Positions 1-10,322 of a DNA stretch of 22,440 nucleotides are shown here, in pieces. A program made the translations under genes and the position numbers. The notes beneath the pieces were generated by a model. The model saw only the letters and a list, made by a program, of their open reading frames with translations, did not search any database and was not told the origin of the DNA. The stretch covers positions 1-22,440 of the forward strand of contig JAVKOQ010000634.1 of the NCBI GenBank assembly GCA_031835245.1. Reading direction: 5' to 3'. How positions within the stretch are numbered: position 1 is the stretch's first letter; every line of letters begins with the position of its first letter. This stretch comes from Balamuthia mandrillaris (Eukaryota > Discosea > Longamoebia > Balamuthiidae).

Positions 1-284
1 ACCAGCACTGGCATTAACAGAATATTTAGCCCTATTTTTTGCAGTGTCAACCAATGTTAAAGTTTTAAATATCGACTCCTCGTAAATTATAGAATGAGTT
101 CTTTTAGTGTGTTGTGTTTTGCATTAGCACAGGCGTCCATTATGGCCTTAACTGTCTTTCCTCTGGAGATGTTAATTGACATCCTCAATAGACAACACAT
201 GTTCTTCACGAAAATATTCGTTGATTCTATCTTTCTATTAGCTCTAGCTTTTTTGGACCAGTGTCTATTTTTCGTTTTTGTTTC

Positions 285-442
285 TTTTTTTTTGTTAATA
301 ATAACATATCACACATCATTAATCTTTTCCTTAACTTTAAGCTATTCTACAGTGTGTTTAAGTTTCTTTTTTCGCTTTTATTTTTTCTTTTTGTTAACAA
401 TCCCACATCATTCATCATAAATCTTTTCTATTGACATTGAGA
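285..442. repeat. Diverged tandem duplication, about 95-bp period
   Basis: Positions 285-343 and 381-442 share a common layout: a T-rich tract, GTTAA, a CACATCATT-like block, an AATCTTTTC block and an AAG/GAG end, at roughly 70% identity by eye. It probably marks an old tandem duplication in the AT-rich region. No function is visible. Confidence 0.3.
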
Positions 443-2099
443 CATCCTGAAGATCTTTTTCTAACCTTTCTTACATATTATGGAAGGATGATAATGGAAG
501 TTTATCATAAAGTGCCAAAGCAAATAAAAAAGTGTACATATCTCTTTGATGTCTCTATGGCACCACCAATTGAAAAGTGCTCCTTTTTTAGCTGTGCATG
601 ATCAAAATTGTGTATCTTGTACATGTTACGAGTCACTTACATGTCATCCTTTTCTTGATGCTCAGGGTTTATCCTCCATCAATAACTGCCCAGTGTTGGA
701 TACTTTTTGTTGCTGTTTCCATTACAGCTTTTTCAACACATTGCATCTTCAAGCACATATATGCACACAGTTCATCAACTGTTCTTCCTTACAGTTGTTA
801 ATGTTTATATTCTTTATAATACTATCCACAAAAAAAAACATACATCAAAAGAAGTTCCTTAACATGTGTTTGAGTTTCATGCCAAAGTGGATGAAAAACA
901 ATAAAACAAAAGCAAAAGAGCTACAAATATGCAGATATGCAGATCCTCAGGTATGGTGGTAAAGTGTGGAAAGGGATAGTGTACAGCATGCCAGTATATG
1001 AGAGATACACTTTGTCACACACTATTCTTCTCTTGGATATAGCAGGCTGCATCTTGATCAACTCTCTACTTTCTCTGCTTTATCAATGAGAAAAACAAGA
1101 ACAAGAACAAGGGCAAGAACATCAAGGTGGTAACTGTTATAAAAGCTGATGAATGGACATGGTATAGGAAAGAGCAACAGATATCAAAGAGCTGCTGCAC
1201 TCTACCTCTTTGCAAGTATTCTACTGGCTATTGAAGTGCTCCATCCTGAACTTTTTCAACGAATGCTTCTGCTGTGGAAAGGCACTCTTTTGTCCCTCTT
1301 TTCTGGCTAGAGCATGCTGCAGTTACCTCCTTTTTCTTCTCTTTCTCTTTTCTCACACTATTGTTCTTTTGTCCCTCCTTTTTTTTGTTGACTATGACAT
1401 CATTAAACCCATTAAAATCAACAACATCCAGATCCATGTTAATGAGGAGTGTGATTTATACATATTATGGGAGCCAAAGTGATATACATTGTAAATAAGT
1501 TCAACATTTCTTTGGGATGATTGAAGAATTATTTAAGACCATTAAGGTGTTTCAAACAAATAAAAAGGTGTTATAGACAAAGGAAAGGAGCAAATATAAC
1601 ACACTACACACTACACTTTTCCCTCTTGACACCCTTTGTTCCCTTGTTTCCTCTTTAAATAATACCTTTTGGCTCTGTCCATTCGTGTTATTCACCCATT
1701 CTAACATTTTTTTGACAGCCAATTCCATTATTCATGCAATTTCCCCTGTGATGGATGCCAAGAACAGAAATCTGAGATGATTTTCCTGACCACCTTCAAG
1801 GAGCATTTGGAACACCTTTGAGCTGCCCTTGAGAATGCCCACATTCATGCCGTGGAGAAGCTTGAAAAAGCTGCCATGGCATTAACCCTAGAAGAAGAAG
1901 AAGAGCACCAGACGAAAGCAGTCTTCTTCAGCAACAAAATCAATTGACTTTTGTAAGCAATCAATGACCTAGAAAATAGGAATTTCCCTCTTTTTTCCTG
2001 CCCTCCTGTCCCTACTTTCTCTGTTGTTCTCCTCTCTATGATATCCACTCTGCCATTACAACAGACTCTTTTCCAAAAAGATTATACAGAGGATGACCC

Positions 2100-2610
2100 A
2101 ATCTTTTCTATACCCATGAAGCCAAGTCTGCCTCTTTCTTGGCTTCCTTGTTAGCGTTGGCCTCTGCCTTTGCCCCATGCTAACTGCATCACAACATCAC
2201 TTCTTCATCTTCTTCTTCAGCCCCTTCTGTGAAGAACCGATCCTTTCCTTAAGATCTTCCCAAGTTTGACCTAATCTGAAGATTTCCAACCTGTTAACCT
2301 TTATTTATGCCCTCAAGTTCCATTTGCAGGACAACCAGCCACCAGAATGTTGGTACAAAGCCCTTATCACGAGCATTGTCAACCCTTCTGCCCAAGCCTG
2401 GGCTCTCTCTCACCTCAATCTCCCTGGTACTCTGTGGACCTTGGTTAAAGCAATCTTCTTTAATCATTTTTTGTTTCACAAAGTTCTAACTTCATGGTCT
2501 ACAAAAAGCTCTATTACCTATGAGCTGGCCCTACAGAGTCTGTCTGTTCTATCAGCAAGAAAATCTTGGAAATGTGTGATCAGATTATTTCACCACTGCC
2601 ACTAGACTTT
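2100..2610 (+). mobile_element. Fossil gag (capsid-like) fragment of an LTR-type retroelement
   Basis: The plus strand encodes a stretch with the layout of a Ty3/Gypsy-type gag capsid: a 'W-Y-K-A' helix, then 'A-Q-A-W' followed by a 'T-L-W-T-L-V-K' helix and a phenylalanine-rich helix. This resembles the family pattern in which an alanine/tryptophan helix precedes a 'tW..f...f' helix. A glutamate-rich, coiled-coil-like stretch upstream (about 1750-1945) may belong to the same element. I see no terminal repeats, protease, reverse transcriptase or integrase, so this is a remnant. It is broken, with several breaks, and looks old. Family assignment is inference from pattern only. Confidence 0.4.
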
Positions 2611-3151
2611 CTACTGGCCTTTATACTGTGTAATGCACTTAATAAGGACCTTCGACTACATTTAGCTTAATTAAATGCTTTTGCTACTAACTCATCCAAC
2701 GACTTCAATGAAGCTGTTGCTACATGGGGTATCCAGGGAAAGTGTCGACAGGAAGTCAAAATGATGTGAATTGTTGGTTTTCCAACAGCCCTTACTACTG
2801 GTTATAACGATGATGACTTTCCTAATAATGAGCATGATGATGATGACAATGATGACCCTCCTGCTACTGCTATTCACTCTATTATATTATAATTATAATT
2901 TGAAACAGTTTTAAAATTGTTGATGAACAACTCAGTAATCATTAGCATTAACATAATAGGATTTACTATTTTATTCCATTATTATCCTCTTTTCTTTGCT
3001 TGTAAATTATTTTCACATATCATTCTTATTTGAACTTCACAACAAAAATGAATTATAAAAGACAAACAAAAGTGGAAAGTAATTTGCTTTATTTTTCATA
3101 TAACTTCTTTTTTTAGTTTCATTTTCTTTCCAAACTTTTATTGTTTTCCTG

Positions 3152-4969
3152 TTATTCTTGTTTTAAAAGGTCTTCATAATCATCATTATCTTGTTTTATC
3201 TTTGTTTGTGACTGTTTACTTATGAGTAACTTTGCCTTTTCCTTCTCTATCTCAGCCAACAAATGATAAAACACATTAAATCTATGAATAGTGTTAGAAA
3301 GTGCACTGAGGGTCTTGGTTGTCTTTTGAGGTGAAGAAAAGTCTCCCTTAGCAGTCTTTTGCAAGTTTGGATGAATGCCAACATTGAAGCAATAAATAGG
3401 GCATTTAGCCATTTCTGCAAACTCCAGATCTTTGTTGGATACCTTTCCTACTCCAACTCGCACAAATGTAACCCTGAGGTGATCTGAAGCAAGTCCTTGA
3501 CACGCATCCATAATTGCTTGAAGAGATCCTAAATTGTCTGCTTTCAACACTAACTTGAGTTCTTTCTGTTCCTCTTCTTTTTCTTCTTTTTCTTCATTTT
3601 CTTTTTCTTCTTCCTTTCCATCTTTTTCTTCTTTACCTTCATTGTTTTCTTCTGTATAGCCTAACATTTCAAGGTCATCCTTTGGATAGTATTGTCCATG
3701 TCCTCTAGCAACAGGTTGGTTGGCTTGTTCATCCATATGATCCACCTCAATTGAGTGAAGGAGAGCTTTATCATAAACACCCTCAGTTTCCTCATACATA
3801 GCAGCAAGATTTCTAAACTCTTGGACCTGCTTGGCTCTATGCTGTGAAACAACAAACAGATCATCTCCTAATTATATAATTTATGCAATGCATGTAAGTT
3901 AAGAGACATGAGAAGCAAAATGTAAGAACAAAAAAACCAACCAGGAGAAGGCAATAGCTGAATGTCACTCCCCTGAGAAAACGGATTAATATGAAGGCCT
4001 GTGATTTCCACAGGTTGGGCAGGTTGTGCTTCCTCAATTTCCTTGTGAAGGTTAGTGGCATCCCAAATGCCTCGCACAATTCCAGTGTCAAAACCACAGA
4101 TGAAAGGCTGTCCCTTGCGTAGCACACCACAATGCAGGATAATGGACAGAACCCGTCCTCTCTTGGCATCTTCATGGAAGGTCTCTACCACTGTTGCTTC
4201 TGGGAAGGCTGCCATGTTGGCCTTGAGTTCCAAGTGTTGAATCTGCTTGTGAAGTACTCCCTCCAATATCTCCAAGTTTGTTTTCTGTTTGGCTGAAATC
4301 TCCACAATTCCTTTGATAGGAGAATCTTCAGATAAACATATGGGTTGTCCTGTGAAGCTTGGCACATATATGGAATGTTCATTGTCATTAGTTGTTTGGT
4401 CTGCATGTCCTTCTCCATTATCATTGCTGCCTTCTTCTGCACTGCAATGATGCTGAGATAAGACTGCTTTTGCATGCCTAAAGGAGTGCCCTCTTTGTTG
4501 TGTGCACATGTGAGCAAGAGGTGTTGTGGGTTTCTCCTTCAACCAACCCTTTTGTCGAAGTTGGTGAATTACCAAGTCTGAGCTGGCCAAGTCTATTTTG
4601 TTAATTGCTATGATGACTGGGATGTTGGATTCCTGTGCTAACTGCAAGGACTCTTCTGTTTGTGATTGTATGCCTTCATTTTGGTTTGTTTGTTGTGGTC
4701 AAGAAAAGCAAAACAAAGCAATGAAAACATGAAGAATGGACCAATAACAAACAAATACAACAAACAAAAATGAATAGCAATGACAACAAGCAATCTTAAC
4801 AACAGCAGCAACAAACAATAGTGATAATAGGAGGAAGGGAACCAACCCTCATCAGCAGCAATAATAAGCAGAACTAGGTCAGAGACATAGGCGCCATTGG
4901 ACCGCATACGAAAGAAAGCTCTGCACAGAAGGGAGATGGGGAGAGAAGTAAGAAGAGAGAGGAGAGGGA

Positions 4970-5019
<50 letters not shown>

Positions 5020-6217
5020 AAGAGAGGAAGAGGAGCATGAGATATAACTATGTAAAAAACAAGAAAAAGAGGAAAGAACCTACCTGTGCCCTGGAGTATC
5101 AAGAAAGGTAATAGGACCCTTTGCAAGAGGCAAAAAAACTTGAAAAGCCGTCAACTGCTGCGTGATTCCTCCTGCCTCCTGTTGAGCCACAGTTGTGTTT
5201 CGCAGAGAATCCAGCAACGTGGTTTTGCCATGGTCAACATGTCCCATCACAGAAACAATGCCAGGCCGACCTTCCATCTTGATAACAGGAGCTGCGCTTT
5301 GCTCCAATAACAGTTGTTTGTCCTGTTTGGCCGCTCTCTTCTTCGCCTTTTTAAGTTGAATGGCTCTACGGTGACCATCACTCTCACCCACCAACTCGCC
5401 CTTTCTTTGCTCTCGTTCCAACACCTCAGCCAGCTCTTCTGCTGATAATTCACCTTCTCCTCCTTCTGCTTTTCCTTCTCTTCGCCTAAAACGGGACGTG
5501 TCTCGTATCAAATCCACATCATCGTAAATCGGGGTGATACCCAAGTGCTCTGCAAACTCAGCTGTAGTTGGCCACGAGAAGATCACATCCTTCGGCTTGT
5601 CGAAGCGCACTCTGTGTTTAAAATCGTTCATTCATAAGCGTTTTTTTGAATAAGAAGAACACGAAGGCAACTGCGAAGTAGCATTGTGTACCCAGACAAA
5701 GAAATGCGACGGGTAACGTCTCGGAGGTCTATGCCCAACTTCTTGGCGAAATCTCGGGCGTGGATGAAGTGAGGCAGGCGCACCTCTTTCACTTCCTTCT
5801 TTCTGAGTGCCAAGAAAAGGTTTAGTCTAATTTGTGGCAGCTCCAAAAGCGGAAGAGAGAGGAAATGAGAGAGCAACAAGACAACGAGCGTATTTACTTT
5901 TTATGAAATAGTTTCCGTACCGCTCCTCCTCGGGAAGTGGTATAGTCGCGAGAAGGCAACGAGTTCGATGCCAGAGTAAAGCCATGAAGAGGACGAGGCA
6001 CAGGAAGGACAGAGCGCTGAAAGGGAGAAAGATGGATGAGTTCTTGAAGGATTGGAGCTTCGTAGTGAAAAAAAACCTCACAGAAAGGCGAATGCCCTCG
6101 ATGTTGTGGTTGTTGGCTAAAACCGAGCTTGCAAGCGGTCGAACAACGCAACAAAGATGGGAATGGCAGGCGCGCATTTGGCGAGCGAAGTTGGCCCCTG
6201 AGCAGCAGTGGCCTCAT
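3152..6217 (-). CDS. MTIF2: Mitochondrial translation initiation factor IF-2, six exons, apparently lacking domain IV
   Basis: This GTPase brings initiator tRNA to the mitochondrial small ribosomal subunit. My exon model is 6217-5898, 5802-5692, 5611-5084, 4920-4847, 4673-3942 and 3867-3152, all in phase (826 residues). The Arg/Leu-rich N-terminus with few acids looks like a mitochondrial presequence. A short IF2-N-like helix module follows in exon 2. G1 is GHVDHGKT (about residues 267-274), G2 GGIT (291-294), G3 DTPGH (315-319), G4 NKID (369-372), and G5 'SAK' follows. Domain II contains 'RGRVLS' and 'CGFDTG'. Domain III has '[12 protein letters not shown]' and 'FNVGIHPN'. Two insertions are unusual: a His/Asp-rich stretch after G4 and a Lys/Glu-rich stretch before domain III. 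The frame ends soon after domain III, so the C2 domain that binds formyl-Met-tRNA in bacterial IF2 is not visible. A further 3' exon was not found. The start is the first ATG giving a presequence. Confidence 0.9.
4973..5014. repeat. (GA)n microsatellite in an IF-2 intron
   Basis: A nearly pure AG dinucleotide array of about 21 units lies inside the IF-2 intron at 5083-4921. On the sense (minus) strand it is (CT)n and sits roughly 50 nt upstream of the acceptor, so it can serve as an extended polypyrimidine tract. Confidence 0.9.
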
Positions 6218-6549
6218 CGTGATCTCACTTTTTTTTTCCCCTTTTCTTTATTTTCGATTATTGCGGAAAATGGGATTCCGTCGACAGAAATCAATCAAAA
6301 TTTGACCGTTAGAAAGTTTAGTTAAAAATTTTAACTTTTCGCAAAAACGGTCAAAAAATAAAATCAAAAGAAAGGAAAATTTTTCAGTTGCCCACACACA
6401 AACAACGCACTCCCCTTTCTTCCCTGTCGATAATCCAGAAGAAAGAACGCCACACCAACAAACGAACGCTCAGCCCAAAAAAAAATTTGCTTAGGGCGAT
6501 AACTACGATAAAAAAATAAAACGGCCGTCGCTATCCGCTTTTTTCTTGC
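6218..6549. promoter_or_regulatory. Divergent promoter between IF-2 and the Cys/His protein gene
   Basis: This 332-bp spacer separates two divergent genes, so it should drive both. It contains CGTCGACA (6279-6286), one base off the palindrome TGTCGACA, 62 bp upstream of the IF-2 start. TGTCGATA (6425-6432) lies 118 bp upstream of the plus-strand gene. A nested inverted repeat sits between them at 6301-6355. No TATA box at a convincing distance was seen. Confidence 0.55.
6301..6355. repeat. Nested inverted repeat in the divergent promoter
   Basis: Outer arms TTTGACCGTT (6301-6310) and AACGGTCAAA (6346-6355) are exact reverse complements. Inside them, AGTTAAAAATTTTAACT (6320-6336) is a second perfect palindrome around one central A. 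The whole could extrude as a cruciform or bind a dimeric factor. Nothing similar was noticed elsewhere in the window. Confidence 0.8.
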
Positions 6550-7497
6550 ATGGAACCACAACCAAGTAGCAGTGGCTATGCCACGACCAGCCCCCTGAAC
6601 GCCGTTGTGCTTTGCCCTATGTGTGGCAGCATGGTCTCCCAGGCCATAATCTACATCCACATCCCGGTGTGCTACCGCGCTTGGGCCACGGCCAACGGCG
6701 GAGTGCCTCTCTGTACCTGCAACGACTGTGGTGGAACGAGGACCCACTCCAGCGGCGGCCCGTATGGAGGGCAACTGGGCGCATCCCCTCGCGCGGGAGG
6801 CCCCTCCACTCCGCTGAGCGCCAAGCAGCAAGCCCTGGGGCTTGGCGGTTGGACCCAACTGCCGTTGTTGCAAGGCCCTAACGGCTCCGGTGTGGCCTCC
6901 CCTGGCGGCGGGGCTTCCTCCTCCTCCACCCCCACCCGAGGCGGCGTCTCCGACCTTCACGTCTACACTGGCCGCTGCTGCGTGCTCTGCAACACCAAGC
7001 GCAGCCCCGCCAACTGCCCCTTGCCTAGGGTGCACATTGGCAGGGACAAGACGCTGCTTCTCTGCAAGAAGGGTCACATCCAGTCGGAGGAGGATCAGGC
7101 CCGCTTGGTCGCCCTCATTGATGAGTTTTACGCTTCCCTGGCGGAGCACGGCGAGAAGAAGCCATCTACTGGCCTGGAGGGCTCCGAAGAGGAGGAAGAG
7201 GAGGAAGAGGCCGTTGGAGATGGAGCTTTGTACGAATGCGCGGGATACCGTACCGTCAACGGGGCGCTTGTCAAGTGTGGCAAGACCATCAACGATCTCC
7301 TCTGGATCGAAAACAGAGAAGGACAGAAGCTTTGCTTCTGCGGGGCGAGGCACCTTCTACGCTACCTGGTGTATCACTACGGCAAAAAGGTTGTCACCAA
7401 ACAGACCGCCACTGCCACCACTTCCACATCCGCTTCCACTTCTACCTCCACCGCCTCCACTGCTCCTGACCGAAAGCGACCGCGCGAAGGAGAATAA
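6550..7497 (+). CDS. Unrecognised Cys/His-rich (putative zinc-binding) protein, 315 residues
   Basis: I do not recognise the family. Near the N-terminus, C22-x2-C25-x11-H37-x3-C41 resembles the C2HC fingers of ZC2HC1-type proteins. A second Cys cluster (C55, C57, C60) follows. Residues 61-130 are Gly/Ser/Pro-rich and probably disordered. A middle module (residues 143-176) has CCVLC, then C156, C172 and H176. An acidic run (residues 211-220) follows. A C-terminal module has C230, C243, C262 and C264. The tail is Ser/Thr/Ala-rich and ends in the basic DRKRPREGE, a possible nuclear signal. The gene is intronless and clearly more GC-rich than its neighbours, with strong third-position C/G, unlike the AT-leaning flanks. 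The ATG at 6550 is the first in frame. Binding of zinc or nucleic acid is inference. Confidence 0.8.
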   Translation: MEPQPSSSGYATTSPLNAVVLCPMCGSMVSQAIIYIHIPVCYRAWATANGGVPLCTCNDCGGTRTHSSGGPYGGQLGASPRAGGPSTPLSAKQQALGLGGWTQLPLLQGPNGSGVASPGGGASSSSTPTRGGVSDLHVYTGRCCVLCNTKRSPANCPLPRVHIGRDKTLLLCKKGHIQSEEDQARLVALIDEFYASLAEHGEKKPSTGLEGSEEEEEEEEAVGDGALYECAGYRTVNGALVKCGKTINDLLWIENREGQKLCFCGARHLLRYLVYHYGKKVVTKQTATATTSTSASTSTSTASTAPDRKRPREGE

Positions 7498-7915
7498 ATC
7501 CAAACCCAATGTGCCGCGATCACCTCTTTCTTCCTTCCCTTTCTTTTTTTTTTCGTTTGTGTTTTTTATTTGTCGTGAGCGCAATTCTTTTTTGTTTTTT
7601 ATTTTGACAATTGAATATATCGATAGCGAATCATTTTCTTTGCGTTAGAAAGGAAGGACCACAAAATAGTTTGCAAAGAACGAAGAACTTTTTTGTTGCT
7701 GGCCAACTTTTTTGTGTCTTTATTCCTTCTTTCTCTTTTTTTTCCCCCCCCCCTTCATGTCGACACCAAGCGCGAAAAAATCGATAGACAAACGGAAGAA
7801 AATCGGAGGAAAGCATCTCCCCAATGACCTTTGCCTTGTTTTTTTTACCTCTCTTTCTTTTCATCACCGCCACAAACTCGCACAAACAAAAAGAAAACAA
7901 CAACAACTGCGAAAA
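7498..7915. promoter_or_regulatory. Spacer with TGTCGACA palindrome upstream of the small charged-protein gene
   Basis: About 420 bp without a gene. The first part is a T-rich 3' flank of the upstream gene. A polypyrimidine run ending in C10 or so precedes TGTCGACA at 7758-7765, which lies 151 bp before the ATG at 7916. The longer open frame that begins at 7712 is almost all Phe/Ser and comes from the pyrimidine tract, so I do not count it as coding. Confidence 0.5.
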
Positions 7916-8194
7916 ATGAGTTCCACCCAAGGCAACAGCACTCCCGGTGTGATCGAGATAGACCTCAAAGAGCACCACCGCTCCTCCAGCCCAGCAATAA
8001 AGCATCGCCTCGAGGAAGAAAGCAAACACCCTCCTCATCCGCATCACCATCATGGGGAACAAGCAGAGGCATTGCACCAGCAAGTTCTGGAAGAGAGACG
8101 GCAAAAGGCCCATCAGGACGTTCTCCATGCAAAGCAAGTGCATGACAGAATCATGGCAGAGAAACAACACCTTAACGAGAGGGTCAGAAAGTAA
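7916..8194 (+). CDS. Small charged helical protein, 92 residues, unknown function
   Basis: I chose the ATG at 7916 because it follows a purine-rich leader (GCGAAAAATG), and because the residues upstream of it in the same frame are low-complexity. The N-terminal third is polar, with a short 'GVIEIDLKEHH' segment. A His-rich patch (HPPHPHHHH) follows. The C-terminal half is a long, highly charged helix (for example 'VLEERRQKAHQDVLHAKQ') ending in 'NERVRK'. The helix faintly recalls stathmin-type helices, but I would not assign it. There is no signal peptide or membrane segment. Its 3' end slightly overlaps one possible end of the convergent LACTBL1-like gene. It could be a cytosolic coiled-coil adaptor, but that is a guess. 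Confidence 0.6.
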   Translation: MSSTQGNSTPGVIEIDLKEHHRSSSPAIKHRLEEESKHPPHPHHHHGEQAEALHQQVLEERRQKAHQDVLHAKQVHDRIMAEKQHLNERVRK

Positions 8195-8235
8195 AAATAG
8201 TAGTCAATACTAAGGCGCAATCTTTGTTATTTTGT

Positions 8236-8267
<32 letters not shown>

Positions 8268-10322
8268 TCTTGTTTTTCTCTCCTCGCTCAAAGCCATTCC
8301 TTTGAGAAAGTCCAGCCGTAGAAAGGGTCTACGCCTGGCAGTTGAGGTGTAGCCTGGAATGGCCCCGGCCTTGGTGCGAAGCCAGTAGCTCGAGAGCTGA
8401 GAGGAAATGAGACTTGTGTGGTAGATCTCGAAAGGGAAGCCATAACCGGTCATCTGTTGTTGGAAGGAGAAGGAGAATGAAAATGAAGGGTTAACAAAAC
8501 TTCATCATAAAAGATGGGATGTGCATACGTCTGGGTTGATGAACACAGGCAATAACATCTCTCTGATAGAACTGGGATCGATTCCGATGGTGTTGCTTTC
8601 AGCACCCACAAAGAAGAAAGATGCTATCTTTGCAAGATTCCTTACGGTAGAGTACACCTACGGGTCGTAATTTTGTTCATTATAATGAGTCAGAGAAGGA
8701 GAACCGTAAGAGGAGGCAAACCTGTCCTGTAGGCCTAGCCCAATTTAGATCCACGTGTGAAACAAAGTCAGGTATAGAAACATTTAACGAATAACCAGGA
8801 GGGAGACGCGTCTTGACACTGTTATCGAGCACAAAATGTGAATCGCCCATACCTGTCCTCTCATGGATTAGCTACATGAACAAAACCGAGAAAGACGCAT
8901 TCATGCATTTTTACCTAGAGGGCCAAAGATCTCTGTAGTGACGTAGTCTTCGTACGTAACTCCCTTGGGCAGCACGGATTCCAACGCCCTTCCCACAATA
9001 GCATAGGCAGAGTCAGCTGTTGTTGGTAACAAAAGAGAGTTGTTCAAGTAACGAGATAACGAAACCAAACATAAAAATGATATAACAAGCAGCACAACAC
9101 AATAATAAACAGTGCAACCAGGCAAACAAGGTACCATAATGAGGCTCGGTATACATCGGAGCGATAACCTGTTGTTCGCTGATTCGTCGCCATGCTTCTT
9201 CGTTGGTGATATCACAGGCATTATTCCAAATGGGTTCAAAGAGAGTGAAAAAGTCGCAGGGAGTACCACCCGCCAAACCGCTCACCTGAGAGGCCAATGA
9301 CCTCCATGTCAGGCCTTTGCCAGGATATGGGGATTGTACTGTGAATGCTGGCACGTATTTCTTGTTTGAAAAGGCACATTTTTTTTAAAAAAAGGAAAAC
9401 ATATCAATATGAAATAAAAAGAGCGATAAAAGAGGCAGCAGAAAGAGGATAGGAAGTGAGTTGTTTGCGAAGAAGCAAATACAGACAGAAAGAATGTTCT
9501 ACCTGAACAGGGTCATCGAGTACAACTTTGCCAGCATCTCTAAGCTTCATCAACATTATGTCGGTTATCAGCTTTGTTATCGAGCCGATTCGGTAGATTG
9601 TATCTGTGGTGGCGTTACCCCTTGGCGGTAGAACGATAGGAGGAGAGAGAAGGGTTTAAGAACGGTAGACCATATCGGAGAAAATAATGGAAAGATAAAC
9701 ACCAAACAAAGAGAAACGTCTGAACGAAAGAAACTAAACAATAAAAACTCGAAGAAATAAACATTTTTTTTTAAAAAAAGAGAGCCGAACCTACTTACTT
9801 GGAAGGATCACGAGGGTCGACCAAGCCAAAGCCTTTTCCCCATATCAACTCCTGATCATACACGACGCCAACAGAGACTGCAGGGTCCGCCAAGCCTGCC
9901 AGGTTCTTCAAAATGATCTTTTGTAGGCCTTCAAGAGCGTGTTGCAAAGGAGACGGAATGTTGTTGGCATTTAAAAGCACTTGTGGCACTGTGTTTTTAA
10001 AACAAAGTGTTCAGTATGAAAACAAAACAACAAGTTTAATGAGAGAAAGCAAACCTGGAGGAGGATGCACGGGACAACCTTTGAAGGCTGCGACGGCTGG
10101 AGGAGTAGGAGTAGGAGGAGGTCCGCCAGAATGGAAAGAAGAAGCTCCGTTTTGTTGCAGCCCGAAGAGGCGAGGGAAACCTCCGCGAGCAGCAAAACCC
10201 GCGGCAGCGCGCTCCCCAGGAAGGCCCTCCACGGTGCTCGCAGCCAGCAGCAGCACCGCCGCTGCAAGCACCCCGCAAACAAGGGTCGTCGGCACCGTGA
10301 CGGAGGGCACGTCTTTTCTCAT
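8184..10322 (-). CDS. LACTBL1-like serine beta-lactamase-fold protein, eight exons, 3' end uncertain
   Basis: Exons: 10322-10055, 9988-9799, 9620-9503, 9360-9135, 9016-8915, 8852-8722, 8657-8529 and 8453 to about 8184. A hydrophobic stretch (TTLVCGVLAAAVLLLAAS, about residues 12-29) is a signal peptide or anchor, followed by a Gly/Pro-rich linker. The class C/penicillin-binding fold is clear. The nucleophile motif S166-I-T-K169 is intact. The usual Y-x-N is Y267-A-D269, with Asp in place of Asn. The third motif reads K416-A-G418, followed by 'IPGYTS'. Segments such as 'LASQVSGL', 'TGQVYSTVRNLAKIA' and 'REMLLPVFINPD' match what I know of vertebrate LACTBL1. After 'PGYTS' the frame turns into Arg/Glu repeats read from a microsatellite, and the family's last strands are missing. 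The shifted frame reads 'LPGVDPFYGWTFSKEWL' and then stops, so the true end is unsettled. It is likely secreted or luminal; the substrate is unknown. Confidence 0.85.
8236..8270. repeat. (CT)n microsatellite
   Basis: A CT dinucleotide array with one CTAT interruption lies just past the coding end of the small charged-protein gene and within the ambiguous 3' end of the LACTBL1-like gene. Reading through it on the minus strand gives the artificial Arg-Glu repeat tail. Confidence 0.9.

Larger units (their letters stand above)
1..3151. other. AT-rich region without a recognisable host gene
   Basis: This stretch is markedly more AT-rich than the gene-dense part of the window. I found no conserved host protein in any frame. 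Open frames here are short, hydrophobic or low-complexity and look like chance products of T-rich DNA. Two things stand out: a gag-like fossil near 2100-2610 and a weak diverged duplication near 285-442. One TGTCGACA palindrome (2743-2750) is present but has no gene beside it. The C-terminal domain missing from the neighbouring IF-2 gene was looked for on the minus strand and not found. Confidence 0.6.

Noticed and set aside
94-1500. Short hydrophobic open frames in the left AT-rich region
   Set aside because: Phe/Leu/Ser-rich content is what T-rich non-coding DNA gives; no domain, splice pattern or leader supports them.
2743-2750. TGTCGACA at 2743 as a promoter of a hidden gene
   Set aside because: No credible coding sequence follows on either strand within 300 bp.
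6364-7353. Minus-strand 329-codon open frame
   Set aside because: It is a shadow of the GC-rich plus-strand Cys/His gene, where stops are rare in all frames.
7631-8170. Minus-strand 179-codon open frame
   Set aside because: It is antisense to the small charged-protein gene and spans its promoter; composition is that of a shadow frame.
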